From NCBI GenBank assembly GCA_944392125.1, contig CALXVP010000002.1, positions 91,207 to 125,306 of the forward strand: a stretch of DNA of 34,100 bases, read 5' to 3'. The translations under genes were made by a program, and so were the position numbers. The notes beneath the pieces were generated by a model. It made no database searches. It saw only the letters and a program-made list of their open reading frames with translations, and was not told the DNA's origin. Origin of the DNA: an uncultured Alphaproteobacteria bacterium (GTDB taxonomy: Bacteria > Pseudomonadota > Alphaproteobacteria > CAAHEQ01 > UBA3637). Positions 16,638-25,480 of the stretch are shown one piece after another. Every line of letters begins with the position of its first letter. Positions within the stretch are counted from its first letter, which is position 1.

Positions 16638-18260
16638 ATGAAGATATTGAAATGGCTTTGTGTGTGGAGTTGTTTGCTATGCTCCATACCGGTTTATGCG
16701 GATTATATTCAGGAGCAAAAACAGATGGATGCGGATATTGCAACGGAAGTATCACAGAAAGAATATTTGATTGAAAACCCGTTAATCTTAGTCAATCCGT
16801 ATGGTATTTCACCGTTAACGGCATTGATTTCATTTCGCACAAAACTTCCTTCCGTTATCGGAATTACCATTCAGGGAAAAGATGAGGCAACAACGCTCCA
16901 TCATCAATTTCAAACTAAAACCACCACACATTTAATTCCTGTTTATGGATTATATGAGGGAAATAATACGGTTATTTTAACGGAACGCAACGAGCAGGGC
17001 GAAAACAGTTATCCTTTGCAAATCACAACCGAAAAAATCCCCCTGGAAACGAAAGTTAATGTTAAAACAGCCGATACAACATTGATGAAAGAGGGGATGA
17101 CGTTTGCGACTCCGGGGGTTATCGTCAATCCCGGCAGTTTTGCTTTTGCATTTGATAAAAACGGAGATATTCGGTGGGTGTTGACGGATCCGATTATGGG
17201 AAAAATGTCGCCGTTGCACGTGTTGGATAACGGCACATTGATTATGAGTTCGGAAGAACATGACCCGAAATACACGGTAGCCTATCACTCTTTATACGAG
17301 ATTGATTTATTAGGAAAAATTCATCATAAAATCCAAGCGGAAGATGATATTCAGCACGATATTGTTAAGTTACCGAATAACAATTATTTGGCATTAGTGA
17401 ATATAACGGGTAAAGAAACGATTGCCGATGCCGTTGTTGAAATAACGCCGAATAATGAAGTGATTGATCGGTTTGACATAGATGATATTTTAGGACTGGA
17501 AAATGAACGTATTCCGCGCACGTTTGAACATTATTTATATAAAGATAATTACAAACGCGAAAAAATGGATGCCATGCACCTCAACTCGCTGAACTATGAT
17601 GCGGAAGATGACAGTATTATTATGACGGCACGTTTTTATAATTTCTTGCTGAAAGTAGACCGCAAGACAAAAGAAATTAAATGGATTTTGGCAGATCCGA
17701 AAAATGCGTGGCTCAACGATAAAGCACGGGCTAAACTTTTAAAGCCGAAAACAGCGGATTTTGATTATATTTACGGTGCACATGCGGCCAAAGCCCACGG
17801 TAACGGGCATTTTACCGTGTTGGATAACGGCACGTATCGGGATATTTACGATAAAGGCGCCAACGCTCCGATTGATTCATACAATCCGCAAAACAGCTGG
17901 TCGCGCGGGGTAGAGTTTTTGATTGATGAGAAAAATATGACGGTTGAAACCGTTTGGCAATATAAACGCGGTCCGGAATTATATAATCATTATTTAGGTG
18001 ATGTAGATAAGTATGGGGAAGGGCATTATTTAATGAATTTCGGCGACGTGGTTGCCGATAAAGACGAAACGCCTGCCAGTGTGGAACTTTCTCTTAATCC
18101 GGTAAAACAACCGGCACCCTCTCGGGCTTACATCATTGAAGTTAATCAAGGACGGGTTGTATTTGAGGCTATAACCGACGGCATGATGAATAATGCAATG
18201 TATCGGGTTGAGCGCTTTAATCCGTATGTGTCAGATACAGAATATCGGTTAGAAAAATGA
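16638..18260 (+). CDS. Periplasmic arylsulfate sulfotransferase paralogue 2 (complete active site)
   Basis: PAPS-independent ASST transferring sulfate between phenolic compounds in the periplasm. Signal peptide about residues 1-21. The Arylsulfotran_N-like domain has NPLILVNPYG and IPVYGLYEGNN. The propeller domain carries all four expected active-site residues: His240 (QHDIVKLPNNN), His314 (MHLNSLNY), Arg332 (MTARF, 18 residues after His314 as in E. coli AssT) and His382 (GAHAAKAHGNG, the sulfohistidine candidate, 14 residues before DNG). It has no cysteine outside the signal peptide, so it cannot form the disulfide reported for the uropathogenic E. coli enzyme and needs no DsbL-type partner. 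GGGG ribosome site upstream. Overlaps the porin gene by 4 bases (ATGA). Confidence 0.9.
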   Translation: MKILKWLCVWSCLLCSIPVYADYIQEQKQMDADIATEVSQKEYLIENPLILVNPYGISPLTALISFRTKLPSVIGITIQGKDEATTLHHQFQTKTTTHLIPVYGLYEGNNTVILTERNEQGENSYPLQITTEKIPLETKVNVKTADTTLMKEGMTFATPGVIVNPGSFAFAFDKNGDIRWVLTDPIMGKMSPLHVLDNGTLIMSSEEHDPKYTVAYHSLYEIDLLGKIHHKIQAEDDIQHDIVKLPNNNYLALVNITGKETIADAVVEITPNNEVIDRFDIDDILGLENERIPRTFEHYLYKDNYKREKMDAMHLNSLNYDAEDDSIIMTARFYNFLLKVDRKTKEIKWILADPKNAWLNDKARAKLLKPKTADFDYIYGAHAAKAHGNGHFTVLDNGTYRDIYDKGANAPIDSYNPQNSWSRGVEFLIDEKNMTVETVWQYKRGPELYNHYLGDVDKYGEGHYLMNFGDVVADKDETPASVELSLNPVKQPAPSRAYIIEVNQGRVVFEAITDGMMNNAMYRVERFNPYVSDTEYRLEK

Positions 18261-19432
18261 AATTATTTCGTATGTTGTTAATTGGCATTGCCGTCATCGG
18301 TTGCTTCGGCAAAACAGCGGTTGGGGCTGAGGAGGTGAGTGGTGATACGGCTTACACGCAATGGAAGCGGTATTTACATGAAACGTATGGGCTTGATTAT
18401 CGCGTGCGGGCAGGATTTATGGCTCAGCGCGGTGCACCGAACGGGAAAGAAACGCTGTTGCGCGATAAATATGAAGTAGAAGCAAATTGGGATATGTTTG
18501 CAAGCGAAACATGGGGTGCAGGATCTATTCAATTTTTATATGAGGATATTAATTATCCGAAACTGGAAGGATCTCAAATGAGTGCGCGTATCGGTGTTGT
18601 TGAACCGATTAATGATGATGCGTTTCAGCGGGAGTATTTTAAGCGTTTTACCTATACGCATCAATTTACGGGTAAGATGAAGCACGTTGCCTTATCTGTC
18701 GGGCAGTTTTTAATCGGCAATTTCGGTAAAACCTCTTATAAATCAAAGCCATTAAGTTATTTTAATAATTTTTCACTTGCCAAGGTGATGACAAAAGGGT
18801 ATCCGACGGGCGGTGTCGGCGCTTATTTAACGTATACGGGTTTTGAAAACTTAACCCTGATTGCAGGCGGACAAGATACCACGAATTTTTATCCGCAAAA
18901 CATTTCGGTAGAACATTTAGATGAACATAAATGGACAAGTTTTATTTATGCGTCATGGCGTCCGAAATTAACAGCGCTCGGAAAAACAATTTTCACGGGA
19001 TTTATTTATCACAGCCCAGCCATTCAAAAATACGATGGACAATTTAACCGAGCATTTGCAAAAGAAGCAAACGGTTGGTCATTCACGGCGAGGCAAGATA
19101 TCGGGAAATGGACGATATTGGGAAAAATTAACGGATCTACGGGTAATCGGATGTGTGTAGAGCAAAGTTATGTGGCGGAAGTGATGTATAATAATCCTTT
19201 TGAGCGCAATGAACTAGATCAAATCGGCATAGGTTTCGGCGCTAATAAAATCAGCACATTTAATGCCAATGCGGTTCGTCCGTGGGAGAATGTAGCGGAA
19301 ACATATATTACATTCGGCATTTCGGATTTTATCACCATCACGCCTGATATTCAATTATATATCAATCCGGCATTAACCCGAGAGCATCATACGGCGGTTG
19401 TTTCTTCCGTTCAGATGAAATTCTTATTTTAA
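18257..19432 (+). CDS. Outer-membrane beta-barrel protein, OprB-like porin
   Basis: 391 residues with a signal peptide (cleavage near TAVGAEE, about residue 24), alternating amphipathic strands throughout, and a C-terminal aromatic strand ending VSSVQMKFLF with terminal Phe, the usual BAM signal of outer-membrane barrels. The segments DYRVRAGFMAQRGAP, VALSVGQFLIGNFG and FITITPDIQLYINPAL are reminiscent of OprB-family carbohydrate porins. Translationally coupled to the ASST gene by ATGA, so it plausibly lets aryl sulfates or their acceptors enter, or displays the product route; this is inference. Its stop lies 11 bases from the convergent panE stop, and I see no terminator between them. Confidence 0.75.
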   Translation: MKLFRMLLIGIAVIGCFGKTAVGAEEVSGDTAYTQWKRYLHETYGLDYRVRAGFMAQRGAPNGKETLLRDKYEVEANWDMFASETWGAGSIQFLYEDINYPKLEGSQMSARIGVVEPINDDAFQREYFKRFTYTHQFTGKMKHVALSVGQFLIGNFGKTSYKSKPLSYFNNFSLAKVMTKGYPTGGVGAYLTYTGFENLTLIAGGQDTTNFYPQNISVEHLDEHKWTSFIYASWRPKLTALGKTIFTGFIYHSPAIQKYDGQFNRAFAKEANGWSFTARQDIGKWTILGKINGSTGNRMCVEQSYVAEVMYNNPFERNELDQIGIGFGANKISTFNANAVRPWENVAETYITFGISDFITITPDIQLYINPALTREHHTAVVSSVQMKFLF

Positions 19433-19443
19433 CATTGATGTAG

Positions 19444-20394
19444 TTAATAGTTAGATTTACTCGCCAATGCTTCATTATAGCGGTCGGCTTGTTCCAATGT
19501 ATGCACAAGATGCACGATTAGCTCGTTATACGGCACGGCAAGATGGTGTTTTTGCGCCAGCCGAATAACGGCACCGTTAATAAAATCAATTTCCGTTAAA
19601 TGCCCGTTTTTCCTATCTTGCGACATGGAAGAATAGCCCATCGGATGCGCATCGGCAATGTTTCGCACAAAAGAAATGATTTCATCCGCATGAAAGTCAA
19701 ACCCCTCTGCATTTGCCACTTGCACGGCTTCGCGCAGAATGGCTGATATGATAAAGCCGGCTTCGGCGTTGTGGGTGATAAATCCCATCGGCGTTTGTGT
19801 GATAAACGTAAAGGCATTGATGGCTATGTTCACAAAGAGTTTTTTCCATAATAGAAAGCCGATATTATCTACAATGGCACAATCTAAACCCGATTTCAAG
19901 AAAACAGCGCAAATTTCTTCCAGCTTTGAATGAGGAACGAATTGACTGCCGATAGATGTAATCCCGATACCGCTATGAAATACTTTTCCGATATCTAATA
20001 AAACGGAGTTATGATTGGTTGTGCCTAAAATCAGTTGCGATTCGGGAATATATCGCGTGATAATATCTTGATTACCCATACCGTTTTGCAGTGTCAGAAC
20101 AAGCGTCTGCGGTCCGATAACGGCTAAATTTTGTTGCAAGGCGTTGGCTGTTTGCGTGGCTTTAACCAAAATGATAACCAAATCGGCCTGTTGGTGATAA
20201 GTTCCCGATGCGTAGGCATGCAGATGATGAAACGAATCGGTATGGTGATCTGTTTCCGTGACAGATAAGCCGTTTTGATTAATTGTATCGGTTTTTTCTT
20301 GCGTGTGTGTGAGCAAGATAACTTCATTTTTTTGACTGAGTTCGGCACTGAATAAACAGCCTAAGGCGCCGTCTCCGATAATGGTAATTTTCAT
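19444..20394 (-). CDS. panE: 2-dehydropantoate 2-reductase (ketopantoate reductase) family
   Basis: NADPH-dependent reductase of the ApbA/PanE family; the classical member makes pantoate for coenzyme A. 316 residues. Rossmann motif IIGDGALGCLFSAEL (GxGxxG at residues 7-12), LQNGMGN (substrate and cofactor region), the helix WKKLFVNIAINAFTFIT with the conserved lysine and Asn, and SSMSQDRKNGHLTEIDFING in the C-terminal domain, whose Ser/Met-Gln-Asp and ExDxxNG pattern is diagnostic. Several paralogues of this family act on other 2-oxo acids, so panE is likely but not certain. Monocistronic on the minus strand. Confidence 0.85.
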   Translation of the reverse strand: MKITIIGDGALGCLFSAELSQKNEVILLTHTQEKTDTINQNGLSVTETDHHTDSFHHLHAYASGTYHQQADLVIILVKATQTANALQQNLAVIGPQTLVLTLQNGMGNQDIITRYIPESQLILGTTNHNSVLLDIGKVFHSGIGITSIGSQFVPHSKLEEICAVFLKSGLDCAIVDNIGFLLWKKLFVNIAINAFTFITQTPMGFITHNAEAGFIISAILREAVQVANAEGFDFHADEIISFVRNIADAHPMGYSSMSQDRKNGHLTEIDFINGAVIRLAQKHHLAVPYNELIVHLVHTLEQADRYNEALASKSNY

Positions 20395-20687
20395 AAATTC
20401 CTCTTTATTCCTTATCTGATAATAAATCTATCGGTATGAGTGATAACCTTTATTGATATTACCAGAATAATTTGAAAGCGCAACACTTTATTCTGTTTTT
20501 GATGTGCCGAAAAGATTAATTTATGCGAATCCGCATACTTTTTTGAACCAAAAGACTGGTTTTTTATTCATAAAAAGGCTTAAAAAGCGGAAAACAACAC
20601 GCATCCTCTGCAAGAAAAAGTAAAAAAAATCAAAAAATTTACTTTTAAAATCAGTTAATTGTAAAATAGTTTAAAAAAATTATTTCC
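20395..20687. other. Intergenic region, panE / ygiW, with small hairpins
   Basis: No credible gene. It contains two small hairpins, ATGCG/CGCAT (about 20523-20536) and AACCA/TGGTT (about 20546-20561), each followed by a T-run, that look like weak terminators without an obvious upstream gene. Further right is an AT-rich tract with several TTAA words before the QseB-type box. Promoters for panE (minus) and ygiW (plus) must be here. Confidence 0.5.
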
Positions 20688-20704
20688 CTTAAGCGTTTCT
20701 TAAG
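20688..20704 (+). promoter_or_regulatory. QseB/PmrA-type direct-repeat operator upstream of ygiW-qseBC
   Basis: CTTAAGCGTTTCTTAAG is two identical CTTAAG hexamers spaced by 5 bases, a perfect match to the PmrA box (YTTAAK-N5-YTTAAK) and equally to the CTTAA-N6-CTTAA element reported for QseB at the ygiW-qseBC promoter of Aggregatibacter. It lies 64 bases upstream of the ygiW ATG. A possible -10 TACTAT follows at 20707-20712 and another AT-rich -10 (TATATC) at about 20739-20744. The most likely ligand is the QseB-like regulator encoded just downstream, so autoregulation is inferred. Confidence 0.75.
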
Positions 20705-20768
20705 ATTACTATGATGAAATGAACATGTAAACAAAAGATATATCACTTAACAACAAAAGGAGAAAAAA

Positions 20769-21143
20769 ATGAAAAAATTATTAATCGGTTCAGTATTTGC
20801 ATTAACCATTGCTTTTGCCACATCATCAATGGCGCAAGGATTTACGGGTCAAACGGCAACGGGCGGATTTCAAGGTCCGGGCTTAACAACCTCCACGGTT
20901 CAACAAGCGTTGTCTTACAGTGATGATACACCGGTTGTATTAGTCGGACAAATTGAACGCGCTTTGGGCGATGAAAAATATCTGTTCAAAGATGCAACGG
21001 GTTCCGTCACGGTTGAAATTGATAATGAAGACTGGCGCGGATTGACGGTAAAGCCGACAGACACAATTATGATTGAAGGCGAAGTTGATAAAGATATGTT
21101 CAAAACGGAAATTGATGTCAACACAGTCAGTATGAAAAAATAA
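20769..21143 (+). CDS. ygiW: YgiW/YdeI family periplasmic OB-fold (BOF) protein
   Basis: Small periplasmic protein of the bacterial OB-fold family; YgiW homologues are linked to stress tolerance and to modulation of QseBC signalling. 124 residues: signal peptide 1-22 (ending SSMA-Q), then a BOF domain with [51 protein letters not shown] and a WRG motif before the final strands. AGGAG ribosome site. It is followed 14 bases later by the qseB-like regulator, the same order as ygiW-qseB-qseC in Pasteurellaceae. Confidence 0.88.
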   Translation: MKKLLIGSVFALTIAFATSSMAQGFTGQTATGGFQGPGLTTSTVQQALSYSDDTPVVLVGQIERALGDEKYLFKDATGSVTVEIDNEDWRGLTVKPTDTIMIEGEVDKDMFKTEIDVNTVSMKK

Positions 21144-21157
21144 GGAGAGAAAGCCGA

Positions 21158-21817
21158 ATGCGGGTTTTGTTGATTGAGGACGACTCATTGATTGGTGACG
21201 GTTTAAAAACCGGTTTGGAAAAGTTAGGTTTTTCGGTTGACTGGTTTGAAAACGGCATAGACGGCAAAGAAGCATTATTTCAGATGCCTTATGATGCAGT
21301 TGTCCTTGATCTCGGCCTACCGGGGATAGACGGAATGTCTATTTTAAAAGATTGGCGTGGGCAAGGGCGAAACGAGCCCGTGTTGATATTAACGGCCCGT
21401 GGCGATGTTGACCATAGAATAGCAGGTTTAAACGAAGGGGCAGATGATTATCTGCCCAAGCCGTTTAGTTTATTAGAGGTGCAAGCGCGGTTAAATGCGT
21501 TGATTCGGCGAAATAACGGCAAACCGGCGCCCGAATTAAAAGCAAACGGTGTTAGCTTCAATCCTCAAACCAGAGAGGTTTTTTTTAACGGGGAAAAAGT
21601 GATTTTATCGCCCAAGGAAATCACGGTATTAGAATTATTGTTAATGAATAAAAACAGAGTCTTATCCCGGGAAACGATTGAAAATAAAATATACACGTGG
21701 GGAGAAGAAGTGCAAAGCAATGCGGTAGAAGTGCATATACACCATTTGCGCAAGAAACTTGGGAAAGAGATGATTAAAACGATTTCAAAAATCGGGTATA
21801 TGTTGGAAGAAAAATGA
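21158..21817 (+). CDS. qseB: OmpR-family response regulator, QseB/PmrA type
   Basis: Two-component transcription factor. The receiver domain has acidic pocket EDD (7-9), phospho-acceptor Asp51 ([12 protein letters not shown]), LTARG and the switch lysine in YLPKPF. A winged-helix DNA-binding domain follows from about residue 125, with [23 protein letters not shown] and a recognition helix near [16 protein letters not shown]. 219 residues as usual. GGAGAG upstream of ATG; the end overlaps the kinase gene by 4 bases. The direct-repeat box upstream of ygiW fits its expected binding preference. Confidence 0.93.
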   Translation: MRVLLIEDDSLIGDGLKTGLEKLGFSVDWFENGIDGKEALFQMPYDAVVLDLGLPGIDGMSILKDWRGQGRNEPVLILTARGDVDHRIAGLNEGADDYLPKPFSLLEVQARLNALIRRNNGKPAPELKANGVSFNPQTREVFFNGEKVILSPKEITVLELLLMNKNRVLSRETIENKIYTWGEEVQSNAVEVHIHHLRKKLGKEMIKTISKIGYMLEEK

Positions 21818-23169
21818 AGAAGCTCAGTTTAAAGATACGGTTAATTTTATCATTTATTCTGATTGCAACAACGGTATTTTGTGTTGCGGGTGTTTTTGCC
21901 TGGAAAGAAACAACCGAAAAAGCGGATGAATTTTTTGATACGTATCAAATGATTTTGGCGCGACAATTAGCCGGTGCGAACTGGGATACCATAACCCCTG
22001 AACAACAGCAGATGACAAACAAATTGCTGGATGATATTCATTCGGCGGACGATGAAGATGAAGCCATTGGATTTGCCGTTTTCCGCACGGACGGACAAAT
22101 GATTTTTAATGATGGCGAAAACGGGCGTGATTTTACTTATCAACCGGTGCCGAAATCTTTTGTAAGTCAAACGGTAGATGATGAAGAGTGGCGCATTATA
22201 TGGATTCCGGCGGTCGATTCAAATTATATGATTGCCGTTGGGCAAGAAAAAGAATATCGGGCGGATATTGCGTGGGAAATGATGGAAGAATTTACGTTGC
22301 CGTGGTTAATCGGCATCGGGATGATGTTGCTTTTAATGATTATCATTATCGGCTATGAATTTCATCCGATTCACCGATTGGCGCGTGGATTAGAGAAGCG
22401 CAAAGAGGGCGATTTATCGGCATTATCGGAAGAAAGAATACCAACGGAAATTTTACCCCTGATTCGTGCCATGAATGATTTACTGGCAAAAGTGCGGGAT
22501 ACATTGGAAAGGGAGCGCGGTTTTATTGCCGATTCGGCGCATGAATTGCGCACTCCGTTAACGGCGCTTAAAGTGCAACTGGAAGTTTTGCAACTGATGC
22601 AAGATGATGAAAAAGCCCGCACGGAGGGTTTGAAAAAATTGGCGCAAGGGATAGATAGAGCCACGCGTTTAGTTGAGCAACTTCTGGCATTATCACGAGC
22701 GGAATCGGGTGTTTTAGCGGATAAAGACACGCGTATTTCATGGGAGCAAATTGTGCAAGAGATTGTTGCGGATTACCAAATAAAAGCCGAAGCAAAGCAG
22801 ATGAATTTGCGTGTTCAGAGTGATAACAGCGGGCCGTTTACCTATGGTAATCCCGTCTTAGCGGGAACGGTGGTGCGTAATTTAACGGACAACGCGGTTC
22901 GGTATGGACAAGCGGGTGCGGATATCGTGATAACATTAAAGAACGGTGAGTTGCGCGTATTAACTAAACAAACGCAGGTATCGGAAGATGTTTTAACTCG
23001 TTTAGGGCAACGGTTTTACCGTCCGGCGGGGCAAAAGCAAAAGGGCAGTGGACTGGGGCTTTCCATTGTTGCCAGAATTGTGCATTTGTATGGCGGAAAA
23101 TTAACTTTCCAAAACACCGACGAGGGATTTTTAGTGAGTATTTGCCCGAGTGAAAAGGGCGTATATTAA
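21814..23169 (+). CDS. qseC: QseC-like sensor histidine kinase with degenerate G1 ATP-binding box
   Basis: Membrane sensor paired with the upstream regulator. Two membrane segments (about 9-29 and 163-180) flank a periplasmic domain of about 130 residues rich in Asp/Glu. A HAMP-like linker and the H-box [12 protein letters not shown] (His243) follow. The catalytic domain keeps the N-box [11 protein letters not shown] (355-365) and the G2 box GSGLGLSIV (411-419). However, where QseC proteins have the G1 box DNGPG this protein reads TKQTQ (384-388), between ELRVL and [16 protein letters not shown]. The adenine-contacting Asp and both glycines are gone, with the frame and flanks intact. Autokinase activity may therefore be weak or lost while phosphatase activity remains possible. 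ATGA overlap with qseB. Confidence 0.9.
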   Translation: MKKLSLKIRLILSFILIATTVFCVAGVFAWKETTEKADEFFDTYQMILARQLAGANWDTITPEQQQMTNKLLDDIHSADDEDEAIGFAVFRTDGQMIFNDGENGRDFTYQPVPKSFVSQTVDDEEWRIIWIPAVDSNYMIAVGQEKEYRADIAWEMMEEFTLPWLIGIGMMLLLMIIIIGYEFHPIHRLARGLEKRKEGDLSALSEERIPTEILPLIRAMNDLLAKVRDTLERERGFIADSAHELRTPLTALKVQLEVLQLMQDDEKARTEGLKKLAQGIDRATRLVEQLLALSRAESGVLADKDTRISWEQIVQEIVADYQIKAEAKQMNLRVQSDNSGPFTYGNPVLAGTVVRNLTDNAVRYGQAGADIVITLKNGELRVLTKQTQVSEDVLTRLGQRFYRPAGQKQKGSGLGLSIVARIVHLYGGKLTFQNTDEGFLVSICPSEKGVY

Positions 23170-23216
23170 GGTGTATATTAAAATAAATAATTAAATAATA
23201 CGTTATCCGTCTTTAA

Positions 23217-23253
23217 AAAAACGAAAAAGGTTGGGAATACCTTTTTCGTTTTT
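23217..23253. terminator. Strong bidirectional terminator, qseC / lipid-transport operon
   Basis: A perfect 15-base stem (23217-23231 with 23239-23253) around a 7-base loop. The AAAAACG arm and its complement give T-runs in both directions. It lies 47 bases after the qseC stop and 36 bases beyond the convergent stop of the PqiC-like gene. Confidence 0.9.
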
Positions 23254-23288
23254 GTTGCGTGTAAAAAAGCGGGTGAATTATCTGCGCG

Positions 23289-23879
23289 CTATTTGACCAG
23301 CGCTGATGCCATCTGTGCCGAAAGTTTGCCCCAGAGCGTGTTTTGGGTATTAACATAGTCGGCATACGTCTTACCGCAAGGTAATGTCTCATCAAATCGT
23401 GCACGAGATAACGTCTTCCCGGCGTTGTTTTGAATGCTCCACCAGACAGATAATGTTGCCTCTTGGCCGAGTGTGCCACTCATCTTGATCAGCTCAATTT
23501 GAACAAGTCGATTGAATGACTGGTCATCATACCCTTTGGTGGCAACATAGGCATTCGGTAATAAGCGTTGCAGATTTTCAATAATCGCCCGCTGAGTAAT
23601 CAATGAAAGCGGTTCCGACCAGCGATTTAATTCCGAAATGGCTAATTTTGTGGACGTTTCGTTTAAAACAATTTGCGGGCGATCCAAAAAGTCGGGAACT
23701 TGGCTCGGTCGCACGCCGACGGATATTTTTTCCGAACTCACGGCATTCAGTGCCGTATCCGATGACAAAATATAAAACGAAGCATTCGGACTTGTTCCCC
23801 CAAAACAGCCGGCCAGACATAACAGCCCGATACCGACTATCCCTGATAATATATATTGTTTGCTGACGCTTCTTTTCAT
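23289..23879 (-). CDS. ABC-type transport auxiliary lipoprotein, PqiC/YmbA-like
   Basis: Predicted outer- or periplasm-facing lipoprotein that partners MCE transport systems. The signal peptide ends in lipobox LAGC with lipidated Cys25. The mature domain (SFYILSS, ISVGVRPSQVPDFLDRPQIV, ELNRWSEPLSLITQRAIIENL) follows the ABC_trans_aux (PqiC) family pattern, including the RxxW region after the DRPQIV strand. Last gene of the five-gene operon, starting 1 base after the MlaD stop. In Pqi-type systems such lipoproteins dock at the outer membrane, which fits a lipid-bridge role here. Confidence 0.87.
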   Translation of the reverse strand: MKRSVSKQYILSGIVGIGLLCLAGCFGGTSPNASFYILSSDTALNAVSSEKISVGVRPSQVPDFLDRPQIVLNETSTKLAISELNRWSEPLSLITQRAIIENLQRLLPNAYVATKGYDDQSFNRLVQIELIKMSGTLGQEATLSVWWSIQNNAGKTLSRARFDETLPCGKTYADYVNTQNTLWGKLSAQMASALVK

Positions 23880-23880
23880 C

Positions 23881-24723
23881 TTATTTTCCTTTTCCTCTGA
23901 GTAATGATTCCGGATGACGCTCCAAATAGTCGGTTAAATTGCGCATGGAGTTGGCTGCCCGTTCAATGGTGTTGAGCGTTTGATTAAAGTGATTAAGTGT
24001 TTCCGATGTTTTTGGAACGTTTTTATCCAACCGATTGACGGTTTTATCCAGCGTATCCGTTAATTTGGTTAAATTGACGCTTAACTCGTTTAAGTTTTCA
24101 CCGAGTTGTGCATATCGCGGTAAGATAACGGGTAATTCCGCATTCATCGTATCCATCACTTTATCTAATTTAAACACAATATCCCGTAACGGCAAGTCTT
24201 GAATGCCTTTTGATAGTTCGCCGATGGTGGAAAGCGTGGTCGGAATTTGCGGAATGTGTGCCGTTTCGGGCAAATTAACGTATTGAACGGGTGTATCCGG
24301 CATCATCACTAATTCAATCATCAGTTGCCCCGTCAAAAAATTCTGTGTGGCGAGGCGGGCACGTAATCCGCGTTCCACTAACTTTTGAAGCACTTCGCGT
24401 CGCTCGGCTTGAGTGCGAAACTGTATATCGCCCACGTTTAAATTATTGGCCATACGCACAAAGACTGGAATGCGAAAATCATCATTTTTATCCAAGTTCG
24501 CGATTAAAGAAATGCGCGCCACTTTCCCGACTTCTACGCCCTCTAACACCACCGATGAGCCCACATTCAGCCCTTTCACCGATTCATCAAAAAACATGAC
24601 GAGCAATCGATCGTTTTGTGGCATAATGCGTTCAATAACGAATTTCCCGATGATGCCGAATAAACAGGCAAATCCGATGATTAAAAATAACCCGATTCTT
24701 CTTTTATTTGGTTGATGCGACAT
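23881..24723 (-). CDS. mlaD: MCE-domain lipid transport protein, MlaD-like
   Basis: Inner-membrane-anchored periplasmic substrate-binding subunit of an MCE lipid transporter. One membrane segment (about 10-30) precedes a single MCE domain (about 38-115) with VMFFDESVKGLNVGSSVVLE and GVEVGKVARISL. A long helical C-terminal region (about 170-265), with heptad-like NLNELSVNLTKLTDTLDKT repeats, probably forms a coiled bundle or channel extension. 280 residues, longer than E. coli MlaD (183) but normal for MCE proteins paired with PqiC-like lipoproteins. GGAAAG ribosome site; overlaps the end of mlaF by 20 bases. Confidence 0.9.
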   Translation of the reverse strand: MSHQPNKRRIGLFLIIGFACLFGIIGKFVIERIMPQNDRLLVMFFDESVKGLNVGSSVVLEGVEVGKVARISLIANLDKNDDFRIPVFVRMANNLNVGDIQFRTQAERREVLQKLVERGLRARLATQNFLTGQLMIELVMMPDTPVQYVNLPETAHIPQIPTTLSTIGELSKGIQDLPLRDIVFKLDKVMDTMNAELPVILPRYAQLGENLNELSVNLTKLTDTLDKTVNRLDKNVPKTSETLNHFNQTLNTIERAANSMRNLTDYLERHPESLLRGKGK

Positions 24724-25480
24724 TTTCAGACTTTCCTCTCGTTAAAAATTCATACACGGTTTCATTCGGCGGATTTTTTAATAAATCACGCGGTTTGCCT
24801 TGCGCGATAATGCGTTTGCTTGATGCGTCCAAAAAAATACCGTTTGTGCCGATATCCAAAAGCGAACTTAATTCGTGCGTAACAACGACCAACGTTGTGC
24901 CTAAACTTTGATTGATATTTTTCATTAAATCGTCCAGCAACTTGGAGCTGACGGGATCCAACCCTGCCGACGGTTCATCAAAATACACGATTTTCGGATC
25001 CAAAGCCAATGCTCTCGCCAATCCGGCTCGTTTTTTCATCCCGCCACTGATTTCCGACGGGTAAAACGATTCAAATCCCGCCAACCCGACCAGCGCCAAT
25101 TTGAGTGATACCAATTCATCAATCAGCGCTTGTGAATAGTCCGTATACTGTTGCAACGGCAAAGCAATGTTTTCGGCAAGCGTCATGGAACTGAACAGGG
25201 CACCGCTCTGGTAAAGAATACCGCATTTTTGCATAATGGATTTACGGGTATCGGGTGTGGCATGCGTAAAATTTACGCCGTCAATATACACGGCTCCGCC
25301 CAGCGGTTCGTTCAGGCCCGTTAATAATCGCAGTAAAGAACTTTTACCGCATCCGCTACCGCCCATGATAATAAAAATATCGTTCGGACGGACGGTAAAA
25401 TTCATATCCTTTTGCAAGATGAAATCACCGTATCCCATCGTTAAGTTGCGCGCTTCAATGATGGCTTTTTCTTGTTTCAT
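24704..25480 (-). CDS. mlaF: ABC transporter ATP-binding protein, MlaF-like
   Basis: ATPase driving the MCE lipid transporter. Walker A GGSGCGKSS (about 35-43), Q-loop ILYQSGALFSSMTLAENIALPL, signature ISGGMKKRAGLARALALDP, Walker B IVYFDEPSAGLDPVSS and H-loop VVVTHEL are all present. The SGALFSSMTV-type segment and MKKR after the signature are typical of MlaF rather than of other importers. The start overlaps the mlaE stop by 4 bases (ATGA). Confidence 0.94.
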   Translation of the reverse strand: MKQEKAIIEARNLTMGYGDFILQKDMNFTVRPNDIFIIMGGSGCGKSSLLRLLTGLNEPLGGAVYIDGVNFTHATPDTRKSIMQKCGILYQSGALFSSMTLAENIALPLQQYTDYSQALIDELVSLKLALVGLAGFESFYPSEISGGMKKRAGLARALALDPKIVYFDEPSAGLDPVSSKLLDDLMKNINQSLGTTLVVVTHELSSLLDIGTNGIFLDASSKRIIAQGKPRDLLKNPPNETVYEFLTRGKSENVASTK

